Positions 1 through 10,029 of a stretch of 60,000 nt of DNA are shown here, piece after piece. The stretch is from assembly GCA_963575745.1 (NCBI GenBank), contig CAUYUJ010016346.1:159513-219512 (forward strand), in the 5' to 3' direction. The notes below the pieces were generated by a model. That model worked only from the letters and a program-made list of their open reading frames with translations. It searched no databases and was not told the DNA's origin. Numbering within the stretch: position 1 is the stretch's first letter; every line of letters begins with the position of its first letter. Origin of the DNA: Prorocentrum cordatum (taxonomy: Eukaryota > Sar > Dinophyceae > Prorocentrales > Prorocentraceae). The translations under genes and the position numbers were made by a program.

Positions 1-440
1 TCCTCCTCCTCCTCCTCCTCCTTCTCCTTCTCCACCTCCTCCTCCTCCACTTCCGCCTCCGCCTCCTCAAATTCCTCCTCCTCATCCTCCTCCTCTTCCT
101 CCTCCTCCTCCCTTCTCCTCCCCTCTCCTCCACTTCCTCCTCCTCCTCCCCCTCCACTTCCTCTTCCTCCTCCTCCTCCTCCTCCTCCTCCTCCTCCTCC
201 TCCCCCTCCTCCTCATCCCCCTTGTCCCCCCCTTTTCCTCGCTCCTGGTCGCTCCTGGTCGCTCCTGGTCGCTCCTGCTCGTTCTTGCTCGCTCCTCCTC
301 CTCCTCCTCCTCCTTCTCCTCCTCCTCCTCCTCCTCCTCCTCCTCCTCCTCCTCTTCCTCCTCTTCCGCCTCCTCCTCCTCCTGCTCCTCCGCCCTCGTC
401 CTCCTCCTCCTCCTCCTCGTCCTCCTCCTCCTCCCCGTGC
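1..440. repeat. CTC/TCC trinucleotide microsatellite
   Basis: Almost uninterrupted pyrimidine tract of TCC/CTC triplets with occasional TTC, CCC and a few GCTCCTGGTC units near 240-290. Open frames across it are only poly-Pro, poly-Ser or poly-Glu/Arg products of the repeat. It continues off the left edge. Confidence 0.95.
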
Positions 441-464
441 TGCGAGACGGAGCAGCGCGGAGCA

Positions 465-1015
465 ACGCTGAGAGGGGCGGCTGTGGAACAGGCGCGCAGA
501 CTAGCTGAGATCCCTGTAGGGCACGATCCGCACGAGACCGGCGCCCCCAGATGGGCGGAGCCCTCCGTGCGAACGGCACACCGAGTCGCACGGCACGATC
601 CGCGTCAGTGGTGTGCCTGGGCGGGGGTAACGCATGCGAGTGCCTCCACTGGGGCCATAGGTGGAGCTCCCCATAGGAGGCGCAATCTGCATGAGGGGTG
701 CGCCGCCGAACGGGGCAGTGGTAGTGCATGCGAGTTTCTTCGTTGGGACCATAAGCGGAGTTCCCTGTGAGGGCGCGAACTGTATGAGGGGTGTGCCCGA
801 CGGGGTAGCACTAGTTCTTGCGAGTTCCTCCACTGGGGCCGTAGGTGGAGCTCCCTATGGGGGACCACGATCTGCATGAGGAGTGTACCAATACGCGTGG
901 AGATAGCGCGTGCGAGTTCACCCACTGGCGCCATAGGTGCGTCTACCTTGGGTGGCGCGGTCCGCATGAGGCGTGTTCAGAATTGGGCCGTGATGCCGCA
1001 TGCAAATTCCGCGCA
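465..1015 (+). repeat. M90 minisatellite, locus 1 (degenerate)
   Basis: Five to six diverged copies of a unit of about 92 bp. The core GTGGAGCTCCC recurs near 661 and 845, with a degenerate copy near 753. Each unit also has a GCATGAG-GG-GTG segment and a GCGAGTTC-CACTGGGGCC segment. The same monomer is far better preserved at 6990-8590 and recurs at 37645-38340 and 58860-59270, always in this orientation. No protein is inferred. Confidence 0.8.
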
Positions 1016-1794
1016 CGATGCGATTTACAAATCGGAGTCGTCCCAATTTGGACCCACAAGGAAGAATTCAGCAGTGAAGCGTCTGGTTTCTTAGGAGATC
1101 CTGGTGGCCAGTGATACCCGCGAGCGGTGAATGCTCAGTGAGGCGCAGCTGGCCGATGGTCTTCCGAAGCAATCGGATCTTAAAGTGCTGGAGCTGCTTC
1201 TCACCAAGCAGGTGCTCGTGGCGCACAGTTTTCGGTTTCCAGATGGTGGTGAGCCTGAGCCTAAGGCAGGCTTGCGGCTTTCGGCCTGGAGTTTTGGGCG
1301 TGTGAATTCAAGTCCCCCTGTCTCGCCCTATACCACCGCATGTCTCCGATCAACGCCTCCCGCTGCCGTCTCCACGGGCCCTTGAACCAAACCGTACACA
1401 GCATACTCCACAGAGCAGATTGACAGAAAGAGCGCGACCGTCGCACACTCCCAAAGGGGGGGGGTCCACCTCAGCTATCCGCTCCCCCCCTTGGACCCCA
1501 CCTGCCCGAAGCCCCCCCCAAACCCCTCCCCACCCCCTCCCCGTTCACGCTCCGGAAGCTCCCCCCCCTCCCTCCCATTCTAAATGGGGAGGCTTAGCTA
1601 CCCCCTTGTTGGACTCCTCCCTTGCAGAATCCCCTCCTTTTTTGCCGCACCTCGGGAGCTACCCCCCCCTTTCGCGCTCCGGAATATACCCCCCCCCCTC
1701 CCCCATTTCCACAGGAGGGGGGCGCCTTGGCTACCCCTTCCTTTGAATCCCCCTGCTGGGCCCCCCCCCCCAGTTTTGGCTAAAGAGATGAGCG
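1016..1794. other. Unassigned spacer with C-rich tracts
   Basis: No convincing gene. From about 1440 the sequence is rich in runs of six to twelve C, with recurring GGGAGCTACCCCC and TTGGCTACCCC motifs. These give long proline-rich open frames of no apparent meaning. The 18-bp array starts immediately to the right. Confidence 0.6.
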
Positions 1795-3540
1795 CCGAAG
1801 ACCAAAAGGGCGCCGAAAACCAGCAAAGCGCCGAAAACCAAAGGGCCACCGAAAAGCGAATGGGTGTCGAAAACCAGAGGCGCGCCGAAAACCAAAGGAA
1901 TGCCGAAAACCGAAAGGGCGCCCAAAACCGAAGGTGCGCCGAAAACCAGAAGGTGCGCCGAAAACCAAAAAGGAGAGCTGAAAACCAAAGGAGCGCCGAA
2001 AACCAAAGTGGCGCCGAAAACCAAAAGGGCGCCGACAACCAAAAGGGAGCCGAAAGCCAAAGAAGCGTCGAATACCAAACGGGCGACGAAAGACAAGGGG
2101 CGCCAAAAACCAAAAGGTGCAGAAAACCAAAAGAACGCCGAAAACCAAAGGAACGCCGAAAACCAAAAAAGGGCTCCGAAAATCAGCGGGGCGCCGAAAA
2201 ACCAAGGGAGCGCCAAAAACGAAGGTGCGCCGGAAACCAAAGGTGCGCCGAAAACCAAAGGAGCGCCGAAAACCAAAGGAGCGCCGAAAACCAAAGGAGC
2301 GCCGAAAACAAAAGGGGCGCCGAAACCCGTAGGGGCGCCGAACATGAAAAGGACGACGGAACCAAAAGGGCGCAGAAAACAAATAGGGCGCCGACAACCA
2401 AAGGGTCGCAAAACACAATAAGGGCGCCGAAAGCCAAAGGGGCGCCGAAAATCAAAAGGGTACCGGAAACCAAAACGGCGCCGAAAAACCAAAGGAGCGC
2501 AGAAAACAAAAGAGGCACCAAAAACCACAAGGGCGCCGAAAACCAAAGAAAAACCGAACGGGCGTCGAAAACCGCAGGGGCGCCAAAAACCAAGGGGGCC
2601 CACACATTCAAGGACGAAAACCAGAAAGCGCCGAGCACAAAAAAAAAAAAACGCCGAAAACTCAAGATGGGCTGGAAACCAAAAAATCGCCGAAAATCGC
2701 AAGGGCACCGAAAACCAAAGGGGCGCCGAAAACCACGAATGCGCCGAAAACCAAAGGGGCGCCGAACACCCAGGGGGCCGCCGAAAACCAAAAGGATCGC
2801 AGAAAACCAAATGGGCGCCGAAAAACAAAAAGGTACCGAAAACGTAAGGGGCGCCGAAAAACTAAAGGAGCGCCGAAAACCATAGGGGCGACGAAAACAA
2901 AAGGTGCACCGAAAGCAACAGAAGCTCCGAAGACCAAAAGGGCACCCACAACCAAAAGGGAGCCGAAAACTAAAGAAGCGTAGAAAACCAGAGGGTGAGC
3001 AGAAAACAAAGAGGGCGCCCAAAACCAAAGGAGTGACGAAAACCAGCAAAGCGCCGAAAACCAAAGGGCAACCGAAAAACGAAAGGGAACCGAAATCCAG
3101 AGGCGCGCCGAAAACCGCAAAGAACGCCGAAAACCGAAAGGGCACCCAAAACCGAAGGTGCGCCGGAAACCAAAGGAACGCCGAAAACCAAAGGAGCGCC
3201 GAAAACCAAAGGAGCGCCGAAAACCAAAGGGGCGCCGAAAACCAAAGGGGCGCCGAAAACCAAATAGGCACCGAAAACCAAAGAGGCGCCGAAAACCAAG
3301 GGGCCACCGAAACCAACGATGCGCTGGAACCCAAGATGGCGCCGAAAACCAACGATGCGCCGAAAACCAGACGGCGATCAGAAAACCAAAAGGGGCGTCA
3401 AAAGCCAAAGGAGCGCCGAAAACCAAAGAGGCACCAACAACTAAAGGAGCGCCGAAAACCAAAGGGGCCCCGAAAGCCAAAGGAGCGTTACAGGCCAAAG
3501 GGGCGCCGAAAACCAAAGAGACAGGGCGCCGAAAACCAAG
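1795..3540. repeat. 18-bp tandem minisatellite (about 97 units)
   Basis: The unit is GAGCGCCGAAAACCAAAG with a central GGCGCC palindrome. Copies at 2240-2310 and 3165-3260 are nearly identical; others carry one to four substitutions. Because 18 is a multiple of three and the consensus contains no stop in any frame, all six frames stay open for long stretches. They encode hexapeptide repeats such as KTKGAP, ENQRSA and RKPKER on the plus strand, and VFGAPL and GFRRPF on the minus strand. This is best read as satellite DNA, not a gene. Confidence 0.9.
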
Positions 3541-3721
3541 GAAGAACTGTACTTTCGCAGGCCCCCTCTTCAGCTCGGGCCCTCCAACTGGACAAGCCAA
3601 CAGAAGGAGCGGGGCCCAACTTCGGAAGACCCCACCTTGCGAAAAAAAAGCCCGGGCCTACCCCGGGCCCCGAAAAAGGAGAGGGGGGGGATAGCTTCCA
3701 AGTCCCCACAGCTAGAAAATC

Positions 3722-3784
3722 GGTTCGCGTTCGGCCCTCCGCGATTTTGAGATTTCTGCTGAACGCCGTTCCAAAACGATTCAA
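3722..3784 (-). repeat. Dispersed ~65-bp block R65, copy 1
   Basis: Reads on the minus strand from TTGAATCG through GGCGTTCAGCA and AAAATCGCGG to GGGCCGAA and GAACC. A second copy lies at 19952-20018 in the opposite orientation with most bases conserved. Both lie close to CTC microsatellites (4082-4200 here). Confidence 0.7.
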
Positions 3785-3899
3785 CATGTCAACATTAATA
3801 TGGTTATTATTATTATTCCTCGGTTTCCTTCTCCTTCTCCTGCACCACCCCCATTGTTCTCTTCATTCCTTCAGGCCAAGGGCATTTGAACAACCCAGA

Positions 3900-3966
3900 C
3901 AACAAGCAACAACAAACAAACAACCCAACACAACAACAACAACAACAACAACAACAAAACAAGTCC
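3900..3966. repeat. CAA/ACA microsatellite
   Basis: A run of AAC/ACA triplets with a few ACAAAC interruptions. Confidence 0.9.
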
Positions 3967-4081
3967 TGGGATAATCCAGGCTACAGCAGAATCCTTGCGT
4001 AACATTGCCTTTTTGCGTGCTTGATTTGCTGTTTGGAGGTTTTGCTCCTTTCGCGTGTTTTTTTGAATGATTCAACGGTTC

Positions 4082-4212
4082 GGCTCCGCCTCCTCCTCCT
4101 CCTCTTTTTGCTTATCCTCCTCCTCCTCCTCAACCTACTCCTCCTCTTCCTCTGCTCCTGCTCCTCCTCCTCCTCTACTCCTTATCCTCCTCCTCCCCCC
4201 CCCCCCCACCCC
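4082..4212. repeat. CTC microsatellite with C run
   Basis: CTC/TCC triplets followed by a run of about fifteen C at the right end. The GGA-rich DNA just beyond it (4230-4266) contains the 3' target-site duplication of LINE-A, so this tract is part of, or next to, the insertion target. Confidence 0.85.
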
Positions 4213-4247
4213 CATTCTTTCCTCTCCGCCAGGAGGATGGGAAGAAA

Positions 4248-4266
4248 AGGAGGAGAAGGAAGAGGA
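4248..4266. repeat. LINE-A target-site duplication, 3' side
   Basis: GGAGGAGAAGGAAGAGGAG here matches 11702-11720 (GGAGGAGAACGAAGAGGAG) in 18 of 19 positions. The two copies bracket a minus-strand LINE. Both are purine-rich, so chance similarity is possible, but the position at the SL end and next to the last coding domain is right for a TSD. Confidence 0.65.
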
Positions 4267-5308
4267 GCGAGCGGCCCCAGGAGGCGCCCAGGTCGGGCGG
4301 GGGCGGCGGGGCGGCAGCGGCAGCGGCGGCAGCGGGCTGCAGCAGGGAGGCCACGGTCGGGCCTCCACGCCGCGCTGCCCAGAGAAGGCGAGCTCGCGCG
4401 ACTGCGTGGAGCTCTGCGACGGATCGCCGTCGCTCTCGGCACGCACACAAGAGGGTGTCAGCTAGATCACGAAGGAGACCGACAGAGAGCAGGGCAGGGG
4501 CAGGGAGGGGGCCAAGGGGGAAAACGAGGATCCGATGCACCGCCGAGGCGCCCTGAAAACCCTCGGGGAGCGACGGGGGCATTCGGAAAATATCCTCCAG
4601 GACGGGGCAGCTATAATAGTGCTGGATGTCATCTCCCCCCGAGGCGAATTTACACCATCTGCAACATAAAGTGGCCTCTCGAAATCTGCGCGAGGTGCAC
4701 CAGTTATTACACGGGGCACGGATCGACGCAATGACAACGTGCTGAGGGGCGATCTGACAAGCATCTACTTGGGGGGCCGTAGGGGGGAGACGGTTGAAAT
4801 ATTGAATACGCTTGCTAATCGTGCACCGTGCGACGAGGGGGCGGTCAGAGCTCAGCGGGCGATCAATTTTCCTTTGCTGCGGGGGCGTCAGAGGCGGCAG
4901 CCGAGGGGGAGCAGCGATCGCGTCGTAGTTTCCGATCAGGGCCACGATGGAGCATGTCTTGATGAGGGGGTGTCTTTTCCACAGGATAACACATTCATCG
5001 GAGTCGGCGAAGTCTTCGAGCTCACGTCGGATGGCGAAGAACGAGGACGAATAATGAGCGAGACGAAACATCGCAGCGCGGCACATACATTCGAGACCAC
5101 GTATCTGAACTCTGGCGCCCAAGGAGGTGAGGTCATGCAGCAAGACTGTCGGGATGGCATTTCTCGGCGCGTTGGTGAGAGCCTGTCCAGCCTCGCGCAG
5201 ACGGTCATGTGCGAATTTGGTAGGCAGGAAGAATTGCCCGATGAACGTGAGGCAGGAGAACCCGCGCACATTAAACCTGGCAGTGCCCTTGATGAGTCCC
5301 AGAAACAA
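4267..5308 (-). pseudogene. LINE-A ORF2 C-terminal region with CCHC motif
   Basis: Long open frame following the RT domain. It holds the thumb/connection region (for example FFLPTKFAHDRLREAG and FAIRRELEDF) and then a cysteine-histidine cluster, CRWCKFASGGDDIQHYYSC, of the form C-x2-C-x10-H-x3-C. That type of knuckle is usual at the C-terminus of non-LTR retrotransposon ORF2 proteins, where it is thought to contact nucleic acid. LINE-B has an equivalent at 12225-12755. The open frame runs on past the TSD into unrelated GGA-rich DNA, so its last ~30 residues are not element sequence. The frame is offset from the RT core, so a frameshift separates them. Confidence 0.7.
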
Positions 5309-6524
5309 GCTCTTGATACTTGTGGCTCTCCCCTTCCAACATCCGAACAGGTCCTTCCCAGCTCAACGACTTAGCTTCCCACCCGAGAACCACCCCAAGA
5401 TATCGGGCAGCAGTAGCGAGAGTGAAATTACCCCTGCGGATGCCAATCTCGCAGAGCTTACTCTTAAACTCAGCGATCGAGGGCCGGCTGCAAACCACGA
5501 TGACCGTCTTCTTGAGATGCAAAATGAGTCCTGCCGCACCTGCAGCAACAACCCAAACCTCGAGGGCCAGCGAGAGAGCCTGATAAATGTCACCGGAGAC
5601 AATCCCGACGTCGTCGGCGAAGGCCCGCACGAGGCCGAGGTGCGGAGGGATTCTGCAACGCGTGAGCCTGAGGATCGGGTCCATGGCCAACGCGAAAATC
5701 GATCCAGAAAGCGGACGCCCTTGTTTCATTCCCCGCCCCTGCCACTAGAAGTGCCCACGGAGCCCACATAAGAGAATATCAATGCGCACGTGCAAGTACA
5801 GGGCCGTCACGGCCGCGCGGATGTGGGAGGGGACATTCATGGCGAGGAGGAACCAGGATATCATGCTGTGGAGGAGGCTGGGAAAGGCGGCCTTCACGTC
5901 GAAAACGACAAAACCCGTATCACGATACAAATGCTGACAATACCAGTGGATCAGTTTTGCCTCGATGTCTAGGATATTGTTAGTCATGCTCCTGCCTTTA
6001 ATGAATCCCTTCTGGACGTCGAGTCAAGTTCGCTCACGCATAAGGCCCATCGGGACGTTGACCGCCGTGGAAACGATCTTATTGCAGGTGTTGCTGAGGG
6101 TGATGGGCCTAGTGCTTTCAGCCGCTCGAAAGATGCCAGTGCCCAGAGCGTCCGAAGCCTGTTCGCCTTTTGCCATAAACACAGCCATCCCATGGTTGAA
6201 ATCGCCCCCAGGAAGCTCGCCCCGCAGTATCAGAGAGTAAACCTCGAAAATAAGATGGGTGACCAGTGGGCCCCCGCGGGCCCAGCACGAATGCGGGGTC
6301 CCATCGGGCCCAGGGGCGCCGTCATACATGTTAGAGACGATGTGGTGGATCTCGGGGAGCTCTAGGGTCCAGTGGATGCCTGGCGGACACTGCTGAACAT
6401 ACGGCCTCAGAAGTTCACGAACATGACTGGCTCCAGAGAACCATTTGCGAACTTGCCCCCAGTGCTGTGCAAGAGCGAGCCCGACGTCATCAGGGTCGTG
6501 TAAATGCTGCCCCGTAAGATCCAC
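5271..6524 (-). pseudogene. LINE-A reverse transcriptase (frameshifted)
   Basis: Three overlapping or adjacent minus-strand frames together give an RT palm and fingers. At 6524-6024 the segment contains YDGAPGPDGTP and, further on, RPITLSNTCNKI, the N-terminal RT blocks of non-LTR elements. At 5987-5745 it contains VVFDVKAAFPSLLHSM, motif A with the first catalytic Asp. At 5729-5271 it contains KQGRPLSGSIFALAMDPIL (motif B) and RAFADDVGIV (motif C, the FADD catalytic pair). At least two frameshifts separate these, so no functional polymerase can be made. The role in an intact element is target-primed cDNA synthesis from the element's own RNA. Confidence 0.85.
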
Positions 6525-6529
6525 GACGC

Positions 6530-6661
6530 CAGTCAGGGAAACTCTTGTTCTGAAACTTGCCCCAGGCGGAGGTGTAGGATTCCAGCCGAGCGTTCAGGGT
6601 GGCCTCCTTCTGGGGGCCCATGGAGGTCGCCTCGGGTTCGGCCTGGCGTTCCTGGATCCTT

Positions 6662-6728
<67 letters not shown>

Positions 6729-6964
6729 CGCAGGTGCTCATGATATTGACGCTCGTCTGTCCAAGCGACGCCAACGCTTTGCACGTAGTGGCCAAGCTGC
6801 GGGTAGCAACGGACAGTGCGAGCAACCAGCTCAGCGTGTCCCTGAGCAACTGCACGCATTAAAATGCGCGACCACGCGATCCGCTCGTCGGTGCTTTGAG
6901 CTGGCCGAAGCGCAAGTCTGTCTCGAACTTGCTTGGCGGCTCCTCGAATTAGCCTGGCGAAGGA
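6530..6964 (-). pseudogene. LINE-A linker between endonuclease and RT
   Basis: Minus-strand frames give AAKQVRDRLALRPAQ, ARTVRCYPQLGHYV and, after the GA microsatellite, ARLESYTSAWGKFQNKSFPDW. These are comparable in position and pattern to the LINE-B segment around 15100-14740 (IARDEVQ, QDTRLAHRLRGRSQIAQQFL). The segment has no catalytic residues. Its upstream continuation is the end of the endonuclease at 8700, so the intervening 1.73 kb is foreign. Confidence 0.6.
6665..6725. repeat. GA dinucleotide microsatellite
   Basis: About thirty uninterrupted GA units inside the LINE-A linker. It encodes poly Ser-Leu or Arg-Glu in spurious frames. It probably expanded after insertion. Confidence 0.95.
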
Positions 6965-6973
6965 CCCAACCAT
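6951..6973 (-). other. 3' end block of the LINE-A insertion
   Basis: On the minus strand this reads ATGGTTGGGTC then CTTCGCCAGGCT. The same 23-bp block, with one difference, is at 53449-53471. It contains the inner inverted hexamer ATGGTT and ends in CCAG followed by G, like a 3' splice site. Confidence 0.65.
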
Positions 6974-6989
6974 CTGCAGTTGTGAATGC

Positions 6990-8590
6990 CGCAATTGTGC
7001 TGGGTGGTGGCGGACGCATGCGGGCGGTGCCACTGGGACCTTCGGTGGAGCTCCCTATGGGGCCACGAAACGCTGTACTGGGTGGGCGAGACGCGGTCAG
7101 CAAGGGCTGTGCTGCGTGGTGGCACACGCATGCGAGCGGTGCCACTGGGACCTTCGGTGGAGCTCCCTATGGGGCCACGAAACGCTGTACCGGGTGGGTG
7201 AAACGCAGGCAAGGAGCAAGGGCTGTGCAGGGTGGTGGCGGACGCATGCGGGCGGTGCCGCTGTGACCTTTGGTGGAGCTCCCTATGGGGCTACGAAGCG
7301 TTGTTCTGGGTGGGTGAAGCGCAGGGAACAAGGGCTGTGCTGGGTGGTGGCGGACGCAAGCGGGCAGTGCCACTGGGGCCTTTGGTGGGGCCCCCCTATG
7401 GGGCCACGAAACGTGCGAGGGGTGTGCCAGAATGGAGTGTGGAACCGCATGCGGGCGCAGTCCGTGGGGCCTTCGGTGGAGCTCCCTATGGAACCACGAA
7501 ACGTGTGAAGGGGTGTGCCGACATGGGGGGTGGAACCGCATGCGAGCGCAGCCACTGGAGCGTTCGGTGGAGCCCCCTATGGGGCCACGAGGCGAGTGAA
7601 TGGCGTGCAGAAAAAATGTGTGGAACCGCATGCGAGCGCAACCACTGGGGCGTTCGGTGGAGCTCTCTATGGGGCCACGAACCGCGCGAAGGGTGTGCCA
7701 GAGTTGAGGGGGGGGGGGGGGGGGGGGGGAACCGCACGCGGGCGCAGCCACTGGGGCCTTCGGTGGAGCTACCTATGGGGCCACGAAGCGTGTGAGGAGC
7801 GTGCCAGAATAGGAAGGTGGAACCGCGTGCGAGCGCAGCCCACTGGGCCCTTCGGTGGAGCTCACTATGGGGCCACGAAACATGTGAGGGGTGTACCAGA
7901 ATGGGGAGGGGGGGGGGGGGGGAGGGGGGGGAGGGGGGGGGGGGGGGAACCGCATGCGGGCGCAGCCACTGGGGCCTTCGGTGGAGCTCCCTATGGGGCC
8001 ACGAAACGTGTGAGGGGTGTGCCAGAATGGGGGGTGGAACCGCATGCGGGCGCAGCCACTGGGGCCTTCGGTGGAGCTCCCTATGGGGCCACGAAACGTG
8101 TGAGGGGTGTGCCAGAATGGGGGGTGGAACCGCATGCGGGCGCAGCCACTGGGGCCTTCGGTGGAGCTCCCTATGGGGCCACGAAACGTGTGAGGGGTGT
8201 GCCAGAATGGGGGGTGGAACCGCATGCGGGCGCAGCCACTGGGGCCTTCGGTTGGAGTTCCCTATGGGGCCACGAAGCGTGTGAGGGGTGTGCCAGAATG
8301 GGGGGTGGAACCGCATGCGGGCGCAGCCACTGGGGCCTTCGGTGGAGCTCCCTATGGGGCCACGAAACGTGTGAGGGGTGTGCCAGAATGGTGGGTGGAA
8401 CCGCATGCGGGCGCAGCCGCTGGGACCTTCGGTGGAGCTCCCTATGGGGCCACGAAACGTGCGAGGGGTGTACCAGAATGGGAGGGGGGGGGGGGGGGAC
8501 CGCATGCGGGCGCAGCCACTGGGGCCTTCGGTGGAGGGAGCCCACTATGGGGCCACGAAGCGCGTGAGGGGCGTGCCAGAATGGGCGCGG
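6990..8590 (+). repeat. M90 minisatellite, main array
   Basis: Near-perfect 90-bp units, best at 7981-8280, where GTGGAGCTCCCTATGGGGCC starts at 7981, 8071 and 8161. Left units (7010-7400) are more diverged and partly longer. G runs of 15-25 bp interrupt it at 7706-7730, 7905-7948 and 8483-8500. Since 90 bp is 30 codons with no stop, both strands appear to encode repetitive proteins (AFGGAPYGATKRV and SSTEGPSGCARMRF types). These are artefacts of the repeat. Confidence 0.9.
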
Positions 8591-8656
8591 GAGGGGGAGG
8601 AGGGGGGTAGGAAGGGGAGGAGGAGGAAGGAGGAGGAAGGAGGAACGCGGGGCGAC

Positions 8657-8697
8657 GTCTCTTCAAAACGATGACCCAACACCACAGGATGGTTGGG
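8657..8697 (-). other. 5' end block of the LINE-A insertion
   Basis: Minus-strand reading: CCCAACCAT, two variable bases, TGTGGTGTTGGG, a short variable stretch, CGTTTTGAAGAGAC. The same order occurs at 38411-38450 and 53700-53740. The block encodes VVLG-RFEET-like peptides in one frame at all three loci, which reflects common descent and not necessarily coding use. Confidence 0.7.
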
Positions 8698-8699
8698 AA

Positions 8700-9600
8700 A
8701 AAGATCTCGGGCTTCCTGCAGGGCAACTTGGAGGCCCTGATGAAACGAGCCGCGGTCCCCCAAGAGCTTCTCCACCTCCCCCTTAAACCAGGGATGCCTC
8801 GAGACCCAAGGCGGGATTTTGCCATTCCCAAGAGGCCCAGGAAGAGTAAGCGTGAGGCAGACGGGGGCGTGGTCACTCGGGTTGCCTTTCTTGTTGGGGG
8901 CACCCAAGACGAGGCCGTTAGGGTAGAGGCCCAGGGCTTGGGCGGGGTAGAGGTTGGTGCAGATCCTATCGAGTCGACCTAGACTGACTCCCTGCTGAGG
9001 AACGTGCGCAGCATGCGTAAACTCGGGCTGACCCACCCCAAGCAGATCAGGAAACTTTTGGGCAAACTCGCTGGCGAGGGCGTTATGCGGCGCCACTGTG
9101 CGTCCGCCACTGCGAGCCCGACTTTCGCCCAGACTGGGGAAGTTCCAATCGCCCAAAATGACAGATAAACCTCGACCTTGCGGAAGGATAACGTTGCGAA
9201 GACGCTGCAAAACCTCGGATTGTTGACGACGACGGAGTTTGGGGTTGAGATGCAAGTTGGTGACTTGCAGAGCCCCCTGAGGCCCTGGGAGAACCAGACT
9301 GTGGAGGCGCCCCTGAATGCGCACATGATGAGAGCGAGTGGAGAACATCTGGAATAGGGAAGGGTGAATAGCAATCATACAGCCGCCAGCTCCTTCACGC
9401 CGATGGAAGGTGCCGAAAAAGTGTGAACCTTGAATATCGTGCTGAAGCAGTCTCATGTCCTCGCGATTGCCATGGGCCCCCTGGAGTCCGATAACTGAAT
9501 GTCACTGAAAAAGTTTAGTGCAAAGTTGGTGTTTCGATCTAGTAACCTCGATCGGCGTGCTGGTGGAACCGAAAAGACCTCGTGAGTTCCAAGAGACTGC
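8700..9600 (-). pseudogene. LINE-A ORF2 endonuclease domain
   Basis: Minus-strand APE/EEP-type endonuclease, which in intact elements nicks the target DNA for priming. The start AVSWNSRGLFGS is near 9600. A second frame contains GAHGNREDMRLLQHDIQGSH, the segment that normally holds the catalytic Glu in QE-HGN; here it reads QGAHGN. One long frame from 9456 carries VTNLHLNP, then VILGDWNF (GDxN), GRLDRI and NPSDHAPV (the SDH catalytic histidine). Frameshifts lie near 9500. The domain ends as VALQEARDLF, where the 1.73-kb insertion begins. Confidence 0.85.
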
Positions 9601-10029
9601 TGGAAACTTCTGTCGTATCTGAAACGGAGTTGAACTAGCCGCGCAGCTGCTGGGCAACCCAGACGAGCAAAAAGAGGAAGAGGAAGAGGAGGCGCCATCA
9701 TCTGAACTATCAGAGTTAGCTCGTCCCCGCGCTTGCACTGCCGACCCCACCGGTGTACGAGGCGTCGGAGACCCCGACGAAGAACGAGTAGCTCTGCGAG
9801 TCATTCTCGCAGGTGCACTCGAAGGCGTGCAAAACGCAGATGTGGCAGTCAACGTAGCGTCGACCTGGGCCTCCAGGCCTGCGGTCGAACCAGGAGGGTA
9901 AGGACTGGAGCCCGCACCGCAGGTCACATCACAGGGTGAGGTGGAGAAACCAAAAGGACTTGGCGCAATGCTCTGGACGTCTGAGCCAGTGTCGTCAGCG
10001 GGGAACTGTACGTGCGCCGTGTGAATTTC

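Larger units (their letters stand above)
6965..8697 (-). mobile_element. 1.73-kb insertion in LINE-A (introner-like candidate)
   Basis: Bounded by CCCAACCAT at the minus-strand 5' end (8697-8689) and ATGGTTGGG at the 3' end (6973-6965), a perfect 9-bp inverted pair. Inside, from 5' to 3' on the minus strand, are a conserved block (8697-8657), a short polypyrimidine tract (about 8650-8590), and a ~1.6-kb M90 array. It splits the LINE ORF2 between endonuclease and linker, so it arrived after LINE-A inserted. A 272-bp relative without the array is at 53466-53737, and a partial one at 38411-38450. No transposase is encoded. Its identity as an introner is an inference. Confidence 0.6.

Noticed and set aside
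1771-1786. Spliced-leader-like CCAGTTTTGGCTAAAG
   Set aside because: Two or more differences plus an insertion, and no gene or target duplication next to it.
1584-2885. 433-codon plus frame and several overlapping frames on both strands
   Set aside because: The 18-bp unit has no stop in any frame; all six frames are equally open, so openness carries no coding information.
7486-8567. Repetitive 340-350-residue proteins on both strands
   Set aside because: They follow the 90-bp period exactly and exist on both strands; explained by the M90 array.
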